A stretch of DNA of 45,844 nt from Comamonadaceae bacterium (GTDB lineage: Bacteria > Pseudomonadota > Gammaproteobacteria > Burkholderiales > Burkholderiaceae_C): assembly GCA_947372865.1 (NCBI GenBank), contig CANBVJ010000021.1:1-45844 (forward strand), given 5' to 3'. The notes beneath the pieces are model-generated. The model was not told the origin of the DNA. It saw only the letters and a list, made by a program, of their open reading frames with translations, and ran no database searches. The translations under genes were made by a program, and so were the position numbers. Position 1 is the first letter of the stretch, and every line of letters begins with the position of its first letter. Shown here piece after piece: positions 21,278-30,338 of the stretch.

Positions 21278-21886
21278 TTAATGCAGGCCTCCGTATTTGT
21301 CTTCCCGGATGATGCGCGGGGTTATTTCGCGGGTTTCGATCGTCACGGGCTGGTAAATCACGCGCGCCTGTTCGGCGTCGTAGCGCATTTCCACGTGGCC
21401 GGTGGTGGGAAAGTCTTTGCGGAACGGGTGACCAATAAAACCGTAATCGGTCAGGATGCGACGCAGGTCGTCGTGGCCTTCAAACACCACACCAAACAGG
21501 TCAAACGCTTCGCGCTCGAACCAGTTGGCCGAATTCCAGATGTCGTTGATGGATTCGACCACCGGCATGTCGTCATCGGGCGCAAAGACTTTGAGACGTA
21601 CACGCTGGTTCAGGCTGACGGATAGCAAATGCACCACCACACAAAAGCGCGGCCCTTCATGCACCGCGTTGCCGTATTCGGAATAGTCAACACCGCACAG
21701 GTCCACCATTTGCTCAAACTGGCAACCGGGCGCGTCGCGCAACACCAGGGCTGCTGCGTGGTAGTCGCTCGCAGCAACTTGCACGGTAACTTCGCCCAGC
21801 GCGATGGAAATATGCTTGATCTTGTCACCAAGCGCCTGCACCACCGCGTCCTGGGTAGCCTCGGGACGAACAGAAAATTCAGTCAT
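21278..21886 (-). CDS. nuoC: NADH-quinone oxidoreductase subunit C
   Basis: A 202-residue 30-kDa-type subunit bridging NuoB and NuoD. The signature is intact: [20 protein letters not shown] followed by [18 protein letters not shown]. It is not fused to NuoD, unlike in E. coli. It starts six bases after the nuoB stop. Confidence 0.97.
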   Translation of the reverse strand: MTEFSVRPEATQDAVVQALGDKIKHISIALGEVTVQVAASDYHAAALVLRDAPGCQFEQMVDLCGVDYSEYGNAVHEGPRFCVVVHLLSVSLNQRVRLKVFAPDDDMPVVESINDIWNSANWFEREAFDLFGVVFEGHDDLRRILTDYGFIGHPFRKDFPTTGHVEMRYDAEQARVIYQPVTIETREITPRIIREDKYGGLH

Positions 21887-21892
21887 AAATAC

Positions 21893-22372
21893 TCAGGTCC
21901 GGGCAATGGTTTCGGTGCGGCGGATTTTTTGCTGCAGTTGCAGAATGCCGTACACCAGCGCCTCGGCGGTGGGTGGGCAACCGGGAACGTACACGTCCAC
22001 CGGCACGATGCGGTCGCACCCGCGAACGACGGAATAGCTGTAGTGGTAGTAACCGCCGCCATTGGCGCACGAACCCATGCTGATCACCCACCGGGGCTCC
22101 GACATCTGGTCATAGACCTTGCGCAGGGCCGGCGCCATCTTGTTGCACAGGGTGCCTGCGACGATCATCAAATCGGACTGGCGGGGACTGGCGCGAAAGA
22201 CCTCGGAGCCAAAGCGGCTAAGGTCGTAACGCGCCGCCGCCGCATGCATCATCTCCACCGCGCAGCAGGCCAGACCAAAGGTCATGGGCCAAATAGAGCC
22301 GGTTTTGGCCCAGTTCACCACCGAGTCGTAACTCGTGGTGACAAAGCCTTCGTTCAGGACGCCTTCAATCAT
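21893..22372 (-). CDS. nuoB: NADH-quinone oxidoreductase subunit B
   Basis: A 159-residue subunit carrying cluster N2, the electron donor to quinone. Ligands C36 and C37 ([10 protein letters not shown]), C102 (GSCANGGG) and C132 (PGCPPT) are all present. The ATG at 22372 ([14 protein letters not shown]) follows GGGAG inside the end of nuoA, four bases after its stop; an upstream in-frame start would overlap nuoA and is unlike the family. Confidence 0.97.
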   Translation of the reverse strand: MIEGVLNEGFVTTSYDSVVNWAKTGSIWPMTFGLACCAVEMMHAAAARYDLSRFGSEVFRASPRQSDLMIVAGTLCNKMAPALRKVYDQMSEPRWVISMGSCANGGGYYHYSYSVVRGCDRIVPVDVYVPGCPPTAEALVYGILQLQQKIRRTETIART

Positions 22373-22376
22373 TCGC

Positions 22377-22736
22377 CTACTCCCAATCCAGGGCGCCTTT
22401 TTTCCACTCGTAGGCAAAGCCCACGACCAGAATGGCCAAGAAAACCATTACCGACCAAAAGCCCGTGGGGCCAATTTCCTTGAGCGAAACCGCCCAGGGA
22501 AACAGAAATGCAATTTCCAGGTCGAACAAAATAAACAAGATGGCGACCAGGTAGTAGCGCACATCGAACTTCATGCGGGCATCTTCGAAAGCCTCGAAAC
22601 CGCACTCGTAGGGGGAATTTTTTGCCGCGTCAGGGCGGTTGGGGCCCAAAATGTAGCCTAGCACCTGCGGGATGATGCCGACAGCGACACCGACCAATAT
22701 GAACATCAAGACGGGAAGGTATTGATCAATGCGCAT
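22377..22736 (-). CDS. nuoA: NADH-quinone oxidoreductase subunit A
   Basis: A 119-residue, three-helix subunit and first gene of the operon. Conserved features are [12 protein letters not shown] in the loop near the quinone site (with the loop Cys) and [21 protein letters not shown]. The ATG at 22736 ([16 protein letters not shown]) matches the usual betaproteobacterial start; a GTG stands directly before it. The Shine-Dalgarno is weak. A strong hairpin lies 24 bases upstream, between this start and tRNA-Leu. Confidence 0.97.
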   Translation of the reverse strand: MRIDQYLPVLMFILVGVAVGIIPQVLGYILGPNRPDAAKNSPYECGFEAFEDARMKFDVRYYLVAILFILFDLEIAFLFPWAVSLKEIGPTGFWSVMVFLAILVVGFAYEWKKGALDWE

Positions 22737-22759
22737 CACTAAATTCTGACCACCGTTGC

Positions 22760-22790
22760 TTGCGCAAACCCTACAGATAGGGTGGCGCAA
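22760..22790 (-). promoter_or_regulatory. Two-tier hairpin between tRNA-Leu and nuoA
   Basis: On the minus strand, outer arms TTGCGC (22785-22790) and GCGCAA (22760-22765) enclose inner arms ACCCTA and TAGGGT with a TCTG loop; one C and two T bases form a small asymmetric bulge. All twelve base pairs are Watson-Crick. No T-run follows, so it is not a normal intrinsic terminator. It begins eight bases after the tRNA 3' end and ends 23 bases before the nuoA ATG. It could mark an RNA processing point or stabilise the 5' end of the nuo mRNA (inference). Confidence 0.65.
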
Positions 22791-22798
22791 TTATTGTT

Positions 22799-22883
22799 TG
22801 GTGCCGTCGGCGAGACTCGAACTCGCAAAGCTTTCGCCACTACCACCTCAAGATAGCGTGTCTACCAATTTCACCACGACGGC
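22799..22883 (-). tRNA. tRNA-Leu (anticodon GAG)
   Basis: Acceptor arms GCCGTCG and CGACGGC pair perfectly, the 3' CCA is encoded (TGG at 22799-22801 on the plus strand), the T-arm holds GAGTTCGAGTCTC, and the D-arm resembles other Leu tRNAs (AAATTGGTAGACACGC). The anticodon loop TTGAGGT gives GAG, reading CUC/CUU. A long class II variable arm is present, as expected for Leu. It is codirectional with and directly upstream of nuoA, so processing from a common transcript is possible. Confidence 0.95.
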
Positions 22884-23078
22884 GGTGTCACACGGATTGC
22901 GCAGAGGGCCTTTCGGCCAGTGCGGCGCTCCAACGTGTCTGCGAGTTTACCCTGATTTGAACGTCAATTTGCTGCGCCGCAAGGATTAAAGCGCAGCTGC
23001 AATGGCACAGCGCCATGGATAATTCGTTGGATGTCACGCCACCGCATTTCAGCCACTTAACAGAAGCCCACCCTCCGT
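22884..23078. promoter_or_regulatory. Divergent intergenic region between tRNA-Leu/nuo and rfbB
   Basis: These 195 bases must hold the promoter for tRNA-Leu (and perhaps the nuo operon) on the minus strand and for rfbB on the plus strand. On the minus strand TTGACG and TAAACT occur about 60-80 bases before the tRNA, but their spacing (12 bases) is too short for a normal sigma-70 promoter. A five-base dyad (ATGGC, GCCAT) lies at 23002-23016. No gene is evident. Confidence 0.4.
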
Positions 23079-24143
23079 ATGACCATCCTCGTGACCGGCG
23101 GCGCCGGATTTATCGGCAGCAACTTCGTCCTCGACTGGCTGGGCGCTTGCGACGAACCCGTAGTCAACCTGGACAAACTCACCTACGCGGGGAACGTGCA
23201 CAACCTGGCGCCTTTGGCTGGCGACCAGCGCCACATTTTTGTCCAAGGTGACATAGGCGACGCGCACCTGGTGGGCGCCCTCCTGGCGCAACACCAACCG
23301 CGCGCCGTGCTCAACTTCGCGGCGGAAAGCCACGTAGACCGGTCCATCCTGGGCCCGGGCGAGTTCATTCAGACCAATATTGTGGGTACTTTTCAGTTGC
23401 TGGAACAGGTGCGCGCCTACTGGGCCGCGCTGGACGCGGCGGCCAAAACCGCCTTTCGGCTGCTGCACGTGTCCACGGACGAGGTTTATGGCTCGCTGTC
23501 GGCCAGCGATCCGGCGTTTACCGAAACACACCGCTACGAGCCCAACAGCCCTTACAGCGCCAGCAAAGCGGCCAGCGACCACCTGGTGCGCGCTTACCAC
23601 CACACCTACGGCCTGCCGGTGTTGACCACCAATTGCTCCAATAACTACGGGCCGCTGCACTTTCCGGAAAAGTTGATTCCGCTGATGATCGTCAACGCGC
23701 AGGCCGGCAAACCGCTGCCGGTGTACGGCGACGGGCAGCAAATTCGCGATTGGCTGTACGTCAAAGACCATTGCAGCGCGATTCGGGCGGTATTGGCTTC
23801 GGGCCGCCTGGGCGAGACCTACAACATCGGCGGCTGGAACGAAAAGCCCAATCTGGACATCGTGCACACGGTGTGCGACCTGCTCGACGAGCTCAAGCCC
23901 CGCGCCGACCGGCAGTCCTACCGCAGCCAGATCAGCTACGTCACGGACCGCCCCGGACATGACCGCCGCTACGCGATCGACGCCCGAAAAATCGAGCAGG
24001 AACTGGGCTGGAAGCCCGCTGAGACCTTCGAGACCGGCATTCGCAAGACGGTGCAGTGGTACCTCGACAACCCTGACTGGGTGGCCCAGGTGCAAAGTGG
24101 GGCCTACCGCGACTGGGTCGCCATGCAATACGCACAAGCCTGA
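23079..24143 (+). CDS. rfbB: dTDP-glucose 4,6-dehydratase
   Basis: A 354-residue short-chain dehydrogenase/reductase of the extended class, the second step of dTDP-L-rhamnose synthesis. The NAD motif GGAGFIG is at residues 7-13, the catalytic STDEVYG at 132-138 supplies T133, D134 and E135, and the Y159-x3-K163 pair lies in [25 protein letters not shown] and [15 protein letters not shown] are dehydratase signatures. Ten bases separate its stop from the start of rfbD. Shine-Dalgarno is weak; the family start supports the ATG at 23079. Confidence 0.95.
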   Translation: MTILVTGGAGFIGSNFVLDWLGACDEPVVNLDKLTYAGNVHNLAPLAGDQRHIFVQGDIGDAHLVGALLAQHQPRAVLNFAAESHVDRSILGPGEFIQTNIVGTFQLLEQVRAYWAALDAAAKTAFRLLHVSTDEVYGSLSASDPAFTETHRYEPNSPYSASKAASDHLVRAYHHTYGLPVLTTNCSNNYGPLHFPEKLIPLMIVNAQAGKPLPVYGDGQQIRDWLYVKDHCSAIRAVLASGRLGETYNIGGWNEKPNLDIVHTVCDLLDELKPRADRQSYRSQISYVTDRPGHDRRYAIDARKIEQELGWKPAETFETGIRKTVQWYLDNPDWVAQVQSGAYRDWVAMQYAQA

Positions 24144-24153
24144 GGGCGGACCC

Positions 24154-25071
24154 ATGTTGAAAATATTGCTCTTGGGCTGCAGCGGCCAGGTGGGTTGGGA
24201 ACTGCAGCGCAGCTTGGCGGTGATGGGCGACGTGGTCGCCCTGGGCTCCGCACCTGGCGCAGGCGACGGTAGCCTGTGCGGCGATCTGGGTGATGTGGAA
24301 GGCCTGGTGCGGACCGTGCGTCAGGTGGCGCCCGACATCATCGTGAACGCCGCCGCGTACACCGCCGTAGATCGCGCTGAAGTAGAACCCGAGCGCGCCC
24401 ATGCCATCAACGCCCTGGCGCCGGGGGTATTGGCGACGGAGGCGCAGCGCCTAGGTGCCTGGCTCGTGCACTATTCCACCGACTACGTGTTTGACGGCAG
24501 CGGCAGCGCGCCCTGGCAAGAAAACGACCACTGCGCCCCACTCAGTGTGTATGGCCGCACCAAGCGCGCGGGCGAGCTCGCGGTGGCCGCTTGCACCAAG
24601 CACCTGATTTTTCGTACCAGTTGGGTGTATGGCGCACGCGGAGGCAACTTTGCCAAGACCATGCTGCGCCTGGCGGCTGAGCGCGCGTCGCTCACCGTTA
24701 TCGACGACCAGATCGGTGCCCCGACTTCTGCCGAATTGCTGGCCGATGTCACCGCCCACGCCCTGCGCGCCGCCATGGCTCAGCCTGAACTGTCCGGCAC
24801 CTACCACTGCGCGGCCAGCGGCCAGACGAGCTGGCGCGGATACGCCCAGTTTGTGTTGAGCCAAGCGCGCGCCATGGGCGTGGTGCTCGTGGCAGGACCA
24901 GACCAAGTACAAGCCACCTCCACCGCCCAGTACCCGACCGCTGTGCAACGGCCACTGAACTCACGCCTTGATACCGGAAAACTACGGTCCGCATTTTCAT
25001 TACACTTGCCACTTTGGCAAATTGGAGTGCGGCGCATGTTGCAAGAAACTTTAGGAGCCAAGCCCACATGA
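24154..25071 (+). CDS. rfbD: dTDP-4-dehydrorhamnose reductase
   Basis: A 305-residue NAD(P)H-dependent reductase making dTDP-L-rhamnose, the last step of the pathway. It starts [20 protein letters not shown] with the Rossmann motif GCSGQVG, and carries [22 protein letters not shown] and YGRTKRAGE, where Tyr and Lys are catalytic. [14 protein letters not shown] and DDQIGAPT complete the signature. GAGGGCGGA precedes the ATG at 24154; earlier in-frame codons overlap rfbB and are not family-like. The 3' end overlaps rfbA by four bases (ATGA). Confidence 0.94.
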   Translation: MLKILLLGCSGQVGWELQRSLAVMGDVVALGSAPGAGDGSLCGDLGDVEGLVRTVRQVAPDIIVNAAAYTAVDRAEVEPERAHAINALAPGVLATEAQRLGAWLVHYSTDYVFDGSGSAPWQENDHCAPLSVYGRTKRAGELAVAACTKHLIFRTSWVYGARGGNFAKTMLRLAAERASLTVIDDQIGAPTSAELLADVTAHALRAAMAQPELSGTYHCAASGQTSWRGYAQFVLSQARAMGVVLVAGPDQVQATSTAQYPTAVQRPLNSRLDTGKLRSAFSLHLPLWQIGVRRMLQETLGAKPT

Positions 25072-25967
25072 GTAAATCCAGCACGCCGCAACGCAAAGGC
25101 ATCATCCTGGCGGGCGGATCGGGCACGCGTCTTTATCCGGCCACCCAGGTTGTGAGCAAGCAATTGCTGCCGATTTACGACAAGCCCATGATTTACTACC
25201 CGCTTTGCACCTTGCTGCTGGCGGGCATCCGAGAAATACTGATTATTTCCACCCCCCAAGACACCCCGCGTTTTGAGCAACTGCTGGGGGACGGTAACCA
25301 GTGGGGCCTGCAGCTTTCCTATGCCGTGCAACCCAGCCCGGATGGTTTGGCCCAGGCCTTTCTGATTGGCGAGGCGTTTTTGGACGGCGCACCCAGCGCC
25401 TTGGTCTTGGGTGACAACATTTTTTATGGCCACGACTTTGCCACCTTGCTCAGTTCAGCCTGCGCGCAAACCGCAGGCGCCACCGTCTTTGCCTACGCGG
25501 TGCAAGATCCGGAGCGCTACGGCGTCGTTGAGTTTGATGCCGCCGGACGGGCGATTAGCCTGGAGGAAAAGCCAATAACCCCGAAATCCCGCTACGCCGT
25601 CACCGGCCTGTACTTCTACGACAGCCAGGTGGTGGAGCTGGCCAAAACCGTCAAACCCTCGGCGCGGGGCGAGCTGGAAATCACCGACCTGAACCGCCTG
25701 TACCTGGAACGCGGCGCTTTGGACGTGCAAACCATGGGCCGCGGCTACGCCTGGCTGGACACTGGCACGCACGAGTCCATGTTAGAGGCCAGCCAATTTA
25801 TCCACACCATTGAAAACCGCCAGGGCCTCAAGGTGGCCGCGCCCGAAGAAATCGCCTGGCGCAGCGGCTGGATTGACGACGCGCAACTGGCGCGCCTGGC
25901 CCAACCGCTGGCCAAATCCGGCTACGGCCAGTACCTGCTGCGCCTTTTGACGGAAAAGGTGTACTGA
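25068..25967 (+). CDS. rfbA: Glucose-1-phosphate thymidylyltransferase
   Basis: A 299-residue nucleotidyltransferase joining dTTP and glucose-1-phosphate, the first step of the pathway. The signature GGSGTRLYP is at residues 16-24, followed by [28 protein letters not shown] and [20 protein letters not shown] supply the metal/nucleotide and sugar site residues, and [19 protein letters not shown] is conserved. It overlaps rfbD by ATGA with TAGGAG as ribosome-binding site, and its stop shares one base with the rfbC start (TGATG). Confidence 0.95.
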   Translation: MSKSSTPQRKGIILAGGSGTRLYPATQVVSKQLLPIYDKPMIYYPLCTLLLAGIREILIISTPQDTPRFEQLLGDGNQWGLQLSYAVQPSPDGLAQAFLIGEAFLDGAPSALVLGDNIFYGHDFATLLSSACAQTAGATVFAYAVQDPERYGVVEFDAAGRAISLEEKPITPKSRYAVTGLYFYDSQVVELAKTVKPSARGELEITDLNRLYLERGALDVQTMGRGYAWLDTGTHESMLEASQFIHTIENRQGLKVAAPEEIAWRSGWIDDAQLARLAQPLAKSGYGQYLLRLLTEKVY

Positions 25968-26503
25968 TGAAGGCAACGCCCACGGCCATTGCCGATGTCC
26001 TGCTGATGGAGCCACGCGCGTTTGGCGACGCGCGGGGCTTTTTTTATGAGAGCTTCAACGCCCGGGGGTTTGCCGCAGCCACGGGCCTGGAGATGACTTT
26101 CGTCCAGGACAACCACTCCAAATCAGCGCGTGGTGTGCTGCGGGGACTGCATTACCAGGTGCAAAAGCCCCAAGGCAAGCTGGTGCGGGTCGTGGTCGGC
26201 GAAGTGTTTGACGTTGCCGTGGACATTCGCCCGCAATCACCCACCTATGGCCAATGGGTGGGCGAGATACTGTCGGCCAGCAACCAACGCCAACTGTGGG
26301 TGCCACCCGGGCTGGCGCATGGTTTTCTGGTGTTGTCCGAATCTGCCGAGTTTTTGTACAAGACCACGGACTATTACGCCCCCGAATTCGAACGCTGCAT
26401 CGCCTGGGATGACCCCGATCTTCAAATCAACTGGCCGCTCAATGGTCTGTCCCCCGTCGTTTCGCCTAAGGACGCGCTGGGGCAAAGTTTCGCCAAACTA
26501 TGA
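25967..26503 (+). CDS. rfbC: dTDP-4-dehydrorhamnose 3,5-epimerase
   Basis: A 178-residue cupin-fold epimerase, third step of dTDP-L-rhamnose synthesis. FVQDNHSKSARGVLRGLHYQ contains the catalytic H62; WVPPGLAHGFLVLSE and FLYKTTDYYAPE are conserved, the latter providing the catalytic Tyr. Its four genes (order B, D, A, C) make the complete nucleotide-sugar pathway, but no rhamnosyltransferase lies in the window. The stop overlaps the pilB start by four bases (ATGA), which ties the rhamnose cassette to the pilus genes. Confidence 0.95.
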   Translation: MKATPTAIADVLLMEPRAFGDARGFFYESFNARGFAAATGLEMTFVQDNHSKSARGVLRGLHYQVQKPQGKLVRVVVGEVFDVAVDIRPQSPTYGQWVGEILSASNQRQLWVPPGLAHGFLVLSESAEFLYKTTDYYAPEFERCIAWDDPDLQINWPLNGLSPVVSPKDALGQSFAKL

Positions 26504-28239
26504 ACGCGTTGGACTCACCGAAGCAAGACTGGATTACCGGCAACCTATCGGGCATTGGTCGCGCACTGGTGGCAGCGGGGAATCTGGACCAGAAGTCGGC
26601 GGAAATGCTTTACAGCAAAGCGCAAGCCAGCCGCAAGAGCTTTGTTGCAGAACTGGTGGATTCGGGCGCCGTGTCGTCCATCACGCTGGCACACACACTG
26701 TGCAAAGCCTTTATCGCCCCACTGGTGGACCTGGACGCCCTGGACATTGCCGCCCTGCCCGCCCACCTGCTGGACGACAAAATTTGCCGGGATTACCAGC
26801 TTTTGCCCCTGGGCAAGCGCAACAACGCGCTGGTAATCGCTACCGCCGATCCCTCTAACCGAGAAGCAGCGGAAAAAATCAAATTTGCTACGCAGTTGTC
26901 TGTGGAATGGGTGGTCGTTGAGTTTGACAAGCTCATGAAGCTCAACGCCACACGTTTCACCGAAGCCACCGAGAAATTTTCGACCGTTTTTCTGAACAGC
27001 GAATTTGACGAAAAAAGCCTGGAGGTAGAGACCGACCTTCCAAACGAAGCCGGGCCGCAGGACAGCGAAATTGACGACGCGCCCGTGGTGCGTTTTTTGC
27101 AAAAAATGCTATTTGATGCGTTTGGCATGGGCGCGTCTGATTTGCATTTTGAGCCCTACGAACTGACGTACCGGGTGCGCTTTCGTATCGACGGCGAACT
27201 GCGGGAAATGGCGTCGCCGCCGATCAGCATCAAAGAAAAACTCGCGTCGCGAATTAAGGTGATCTCGCGCATGGATATCTCCGAGCGCCGCTTGCCGCAA
27301 GACGGCCGCATGAAGCTCAAGATGGGCCGCGACAAGACGATTGACTTTCGCGTCAGCACGCTGCCGACGCTTTTTGGCGAAAAAATCGTCATTCGGATTT
27401 TGGACCCCAACAGCGCGAAACTGGGAATTGAGGCGTTGGGCTACGAAGCCGAGGAAAAAGAGCGCCTGCTCAAAGCCATTGGCCGCCCCTACGGCATGGT
27501 GCTCGTCACCGGCCCCACGGGTTCGGGCAAAACGGTTTCGCTCTACACCTGCTTGAATTTACTGAACCAGCCCGGCGTGAATATTGCCACCGCCGAAGAT
27601 CCGTCCGAAATCAACTTGCCCGGGGTGAACCAGGTCAATGTGAATGAAAAAGCGGGCTTGACGTTTTCTGTGGCCCTCAAATCGTTTTTGCGTCAGGATC
27701 CAGACATCATCATGGTCGGTGAAATTCGGGACCTGGAAACGGCCGATATCGCGATCAAGGCGGCGCAAACCGGACACATGGTGATGTCCACCCTGCACAC
27801 CAACGACGCGCCCACCACGATTACCCGCCTGCGCAATATGGGTGTGGCCCCGTTCAACATTGCCTCCAGCGTGGTGCTAGTCACCGCGCAGCGCTTGGCC
27901 CGGCGCTTGTGCGCTAAATGCAAACTGCCCGCCGACGTGCCCAAACAGGCCTTGCTGGAAGCGGGTTTTAAGCCCGAAGACCTGGACGGCAGCTGGCAAC
28001 CCTACCGCCCGCTGGGATGCAACAGTTGCAACAATGGGTACAAAGGGCGTGTCGGCATTTACCAAGTGATGCCTGTGAGCGAAGAGATCCAGCGCATCAT
28101 CTTGCGAGATGGATCTTCCATGGACATTGCCGAACAATCGGAACGCGAAGGTGTGCGCTCGCTGCGGGCGTCCGGGCTGCACAAGGTGAAATTAGGCCTG
28201 ACTTCCATCGAAGAAGTCATGGCTGTCACCAACGAATAA
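26500..28239 (+). CDS. pilB: Type IV pilus assembly ATPase PilB
   Basis: A 579-residue hexameric ATPase driving pilus extension. The N-terminal MshE-type domain (to about residue 150) is followed by the N2E region with ASDLHFEPYE and RFRIDGELREM. Walker A GPTGSGKT is at residues 338-345, the Asp box around AEDPSEINLPGVNQVN, Walker B IIMVGEIRD and the His box HMVMSTLHTNDAP. A four-Cys zinc site (CAKC and CNSC) sits near the C-terminus. Placement before pilC and pilD supports PilB over a type II secretion GspE. The ATG overlaps the rfbC stop. Confidence 0.94.
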   Translation: MNALDSPKQDWITGNLSGIGRALVAAGNLDQKSAEMLYSKAQASRKSFVAELVDSGAVSSITLAHTLCKAFIAPLVDLDALDIAALPAHLLDDKICRDYQLLPLGKRNNALVIATADPSNREAAEKIKFATQLSVEWVVVEFDKLMKLNATRFTEATEKFSTVFLNSEFDEKSLEVETDLPNEAGPQDSEIDDAPVVRFLQKMLFDAFGMGASDLHFEPYELTYRVRFRIDGELREMASPPISIKEKLASRIKVISRMDISERRLPQDGRMKLKMGRDKTIDFRVSTLPTLFGEKIVIRILDPNSAKLGIEALGYEAEEKERLLKAIGRPYGMVLVTGPTGSGKTVSLYTCLNLLNQPGVNIATAEDPSEINLPGVNQVNVNEKAGLTFSVALKSFLRQDPDIIMVGEIRDLETADIAIKAAQTGHMVMSTLHTNDAPTTITRLRNMGVAPFNIASSVVLVTAQRLARRLCAKCKLPADVPKQALLEAGFKPEDLDGSWQPYRPLGCNSCNNGYKGRVGIYQVMPVSEEIQRIILRDGSSMDIAEQSEREGVRSLRASGLHKVKLGLTSIEEVMAVTNE

Positions 28240-28257
28240 GCGCAGAGACAGGGAACC

Positions 28258-29496
28258 ATGGCCACCACCAATAAAGCCCAGCAGTTGCGGCGTAAAAACG
28301 CCGCTGCCGAGTCAATCTTTGAATGGCAAGGTCGCGATCGCAACGGCCGCGTTGTCAATGGCGAAACCCGCGCTACGGCAGAAACTTTGGTGCGCGCCAT
28401 GCTGCGGCGCCAGGGGATTACACCCAAAAAGATCAGAAAACGCCGCATGGGCTGGGCGCAGTCCATCAAACCCAAAGAGGTCGCGACATTCACCCGCCAA
28501 TTGGCCACCATGATGAAGGCCGGTGTGCCCTTGCTGCAGTCCTTTGACATCGTGGGCCAAGGCAACCCCAATCCGAGTTTGAGTAAGCTGATCAACGACC
28601 TGCGCATTGACATTGAAACCGGATCGTCCATGAGTACGGCTTTTCGAAAATACCCGAACCAGTTCAGCACGCTTTACTGCAATTTAGTCGCCGCCGGAGA
28701 ATCTGCGGGAATTTTGGACTCTTTGCTGGACCGACTTGCCACCTATATGGAAAAAATCGAGGCGGTCAAATCCAAAATCAAATCGGCGCTGATGTACCCG
28801 ATCAGCGTTCTGATCGTGGCTTTTGTGGTGGTGACAGTCATCATGATTTTTGTTATTCCCTCCTTTAAGCAGGTGTTCGCCTCTTTTGGCGGTGAGCTGC
28901 CGGCGCCCACACTGATGGTTATCGCCATGAGCGAATTTTTCATTCAGTATTGGTATCTGATCTTCGGCGGTTTGGGCGGGGGGATATTCTTTTTCTTTCG
29001 CGCCTTGAGAACCAGCACCCATTTGCAATCGGTCATGGACCGATTGATGTTGCGCATGCCGATTTTTGGAGTATTGGTTCGTAAATCTTGCATCGCTCGC
29101 TGGACCCGGACCCTGGCCACCATGTTTGCCGCCGGTGTACCCCTGGTCGAGGCGCTGGACTCCGTGGGCGGCTCTGCCGGCAACGCTGAATACGCTGAAG
29201 CCACCGTAGGCATCCGCCAGCAGGTGTCGATAGGCGCCTCGCTCACTTCAGCCATGACCCAGTCCAAGCTGTTTCCGCCGATGGTGCTGCAAATGTGCGC
29301 GATCGGTGAAGAATCAGGCTCGATTGACTACATGCTGGGCAAGGCGGCCGACTTTTACGAATCCGAAGTGGACGACATGGTGGCCGGCATTTCCAGCCTG
29401 ATGGAGCCCATCATCATCGTCATTCTGGGCGGCATCATTGGCGGCATCGTGGTGGCCATGTACCTGCCGATCTTCAAAATGGGGCAAATGGTGTGA
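28258..29496 (+). CDS. pilC: Type IV pilus inner-membrane platform protein PilC
   Basis: A 412-residue platform protein with two GspF domains. It begins with a polar cytoplasmic region (FEWQGRDRNGRVVNGETRA) and a Lys/Arg-rich linker, then the domain TFTRQLATMMKAGVPLLQSF. Membrane segments appear near residues 180-205, 220-245 and 380-405. The second domain repeats the pattern (RWTRTLATMFAAGVPLVEALD). It lies 18 bases after pilB, and its stop overlaps the GTG of pilD by four bases. Confidence 0.95.
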   Translation: MATTNKAQQLRRKNAAAESIFEWQGRDRNGRVVNGETRATAETLVRAMLRRQGITPKKIRKRRMGWAQSIKPKEVATFTRQLATMMKAGVPLLQSFDIVGQGNPNPSLSKLINDLRIDIETGSSMSTAFRKYPNQFSTLYCNLVAAGESAGILDSLLDRLATYMEKIEAVKSKIKSALMYPISVLIVAFVVVTVIMIFVIPSFKQVFASFGGELPAPTLMVIAMSEFFIQYWYLIFGGLGGGIFFFFRALRTSTHLQSVMDRLMLRMPIFGVLVRKSCIARWTRTLATMFAAGVPLVEALDSVGGSAGNAEYAEATVGIRQQVSIGASLTSAMTQSKLFPPMVLQMCAIGEESGSIDYMLGKAADFYESEVDDMVAGISSLMEPIIIVILGGIIGGIVVAMYLPIFKMGQMV

Positions 29497-30338
29497 CTTT
29501 TCCTGATCTGCCCTCGGGCGTGCTGCTGGCCAGCTTTTTGGGCTTGCTCATAGGCAGCTTTCTGAATGTTGTGATTTTTCGTCTGCCAAAAATGCTGGAG
29601 CAGCAATGGGCGCGCGACTACCAAGAATGGGCGGGCACCGATGTAGCGCCTGCCGCGCCCTTTAATCTGATCGTGCCCCGCTCCCAGTGCCCAAGCTGCG
29701 CGGCGCCCGTTCGCTGGCACCAGAACATCCCTGTTCTGAGCTACCTAGTGCTGCGCGGGCGCTGCGGCCAGTGCCGCTCGCCGATCAGCGGCCAATACCC
29801 GCTGGTGGAGTTGTCAACGGCCGCCCTGTTTGCGCTGTGCGTCGCGCGCTGGGGCGTCACGCCAGTTGCCGGCGCCTGGTGTGTATTTGCCGCCGCCTTG
29901 CTGGTGTTGGCCGTGATTGACTGGGAAACCACGCTGCTGCCCGACGCCATCGTGCTGCCCTTACTGTGGCTGGGCTTGATCGCGGCCGACTCCCACTGGA
30001 CGCAGGCCAACCTGCCCGACGCGCTGTGGGGCGCCATCGGCGGCTACCTGTCGCTGTGGTCGGTGTATTGGGCTTTTAAATGGGCCACGGGCAAAGAGGG
30101 CATGGGCTATGGCGACTTCAAGCTGTTCGCCTGCCTGGGCGCCTGGTTTGGCTGGCAACTGCTGATTCCGCTGATCCTGCTGTCGTCCATCGTTGGCACC
30201 GTGGTGGGGCTCGCGCTCAAACTGGGCGGCGGCCTGCGCGAAGGCGGCTACATGCCGTTTGGCCCGTTTTTGGCCGGTGCCGGTTTTGTCTGCCTGGCCT
30301 GGAGCCCATCGGCGCTGCGTGCAGCCATCGGCTTATGA
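29493..30338 (+). CDS. pilD: Prepilin peptidase / N-methyltransferase PilD
   Basis: A 281-residue polytopic aspartyl protease that cleaves type IV prepilin leaders and methylates the new N-terminus. C66, C69, C91 and C94 form the zinc site of the cytoplasmic domain (CPSC and CGQC). D143 (VIDWETTLLPD) and D208 (GMGYGDFKL) are the catalytic aspartates. About seven to eight membrane helices are visible. Translation starts at GTG overlapping the pilC stop (GTGA) and ends in an ATGA overlap with coaE. Confidence 0.95.
   Translation: MTFPDLPSGVLLASFLGLLIGSFLNVVIFRLPKMLEQQWARDYQEWAGTDVAPAAPFNLIVPRSQCPSCAAPVRWHQNIPVLSYLVLRGRCGQCRSPISGQYPLVELSTAALFALCVARWGVTPVAGAWCVFAAALLVLAVIDWETTLLPDAIVLPLLWLGLIAADSHWTQANLPDALWGAIGGYLSLWSVYWAFKWATGKEGMGYGDFKLFACLGAWFGWQLLIPLILLSSIVGTVVGLALKLGGGLREGGYMPFGPFLAGAGFVCLAWSPSALRAAIGL

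Noticed and set aside
16959..21625. Several 360-515 codon plus-strand frames opposite nuoC, nuoD, nuoF and nuoG
   Set aside because: All are shadows of well-conserved complex I genes with intact cofactor motifs; none shows a family motif or ribosome-binding site.
22884..22960. TTGACG and TAAACT on the minus strand as a sigma-70 promoter for tRNA-Leu/nuo
   Set aside because: Spacing of 12 bases is well below the usual 16-18; no better pair is visible.
26500..28239. pilB as a type II secretion ATPase (GspE)
   Set aside because: It is followed directly by pilC and pilD with no gsp genes, and the N-terminal domain and gene order match type IV pilus clusters.
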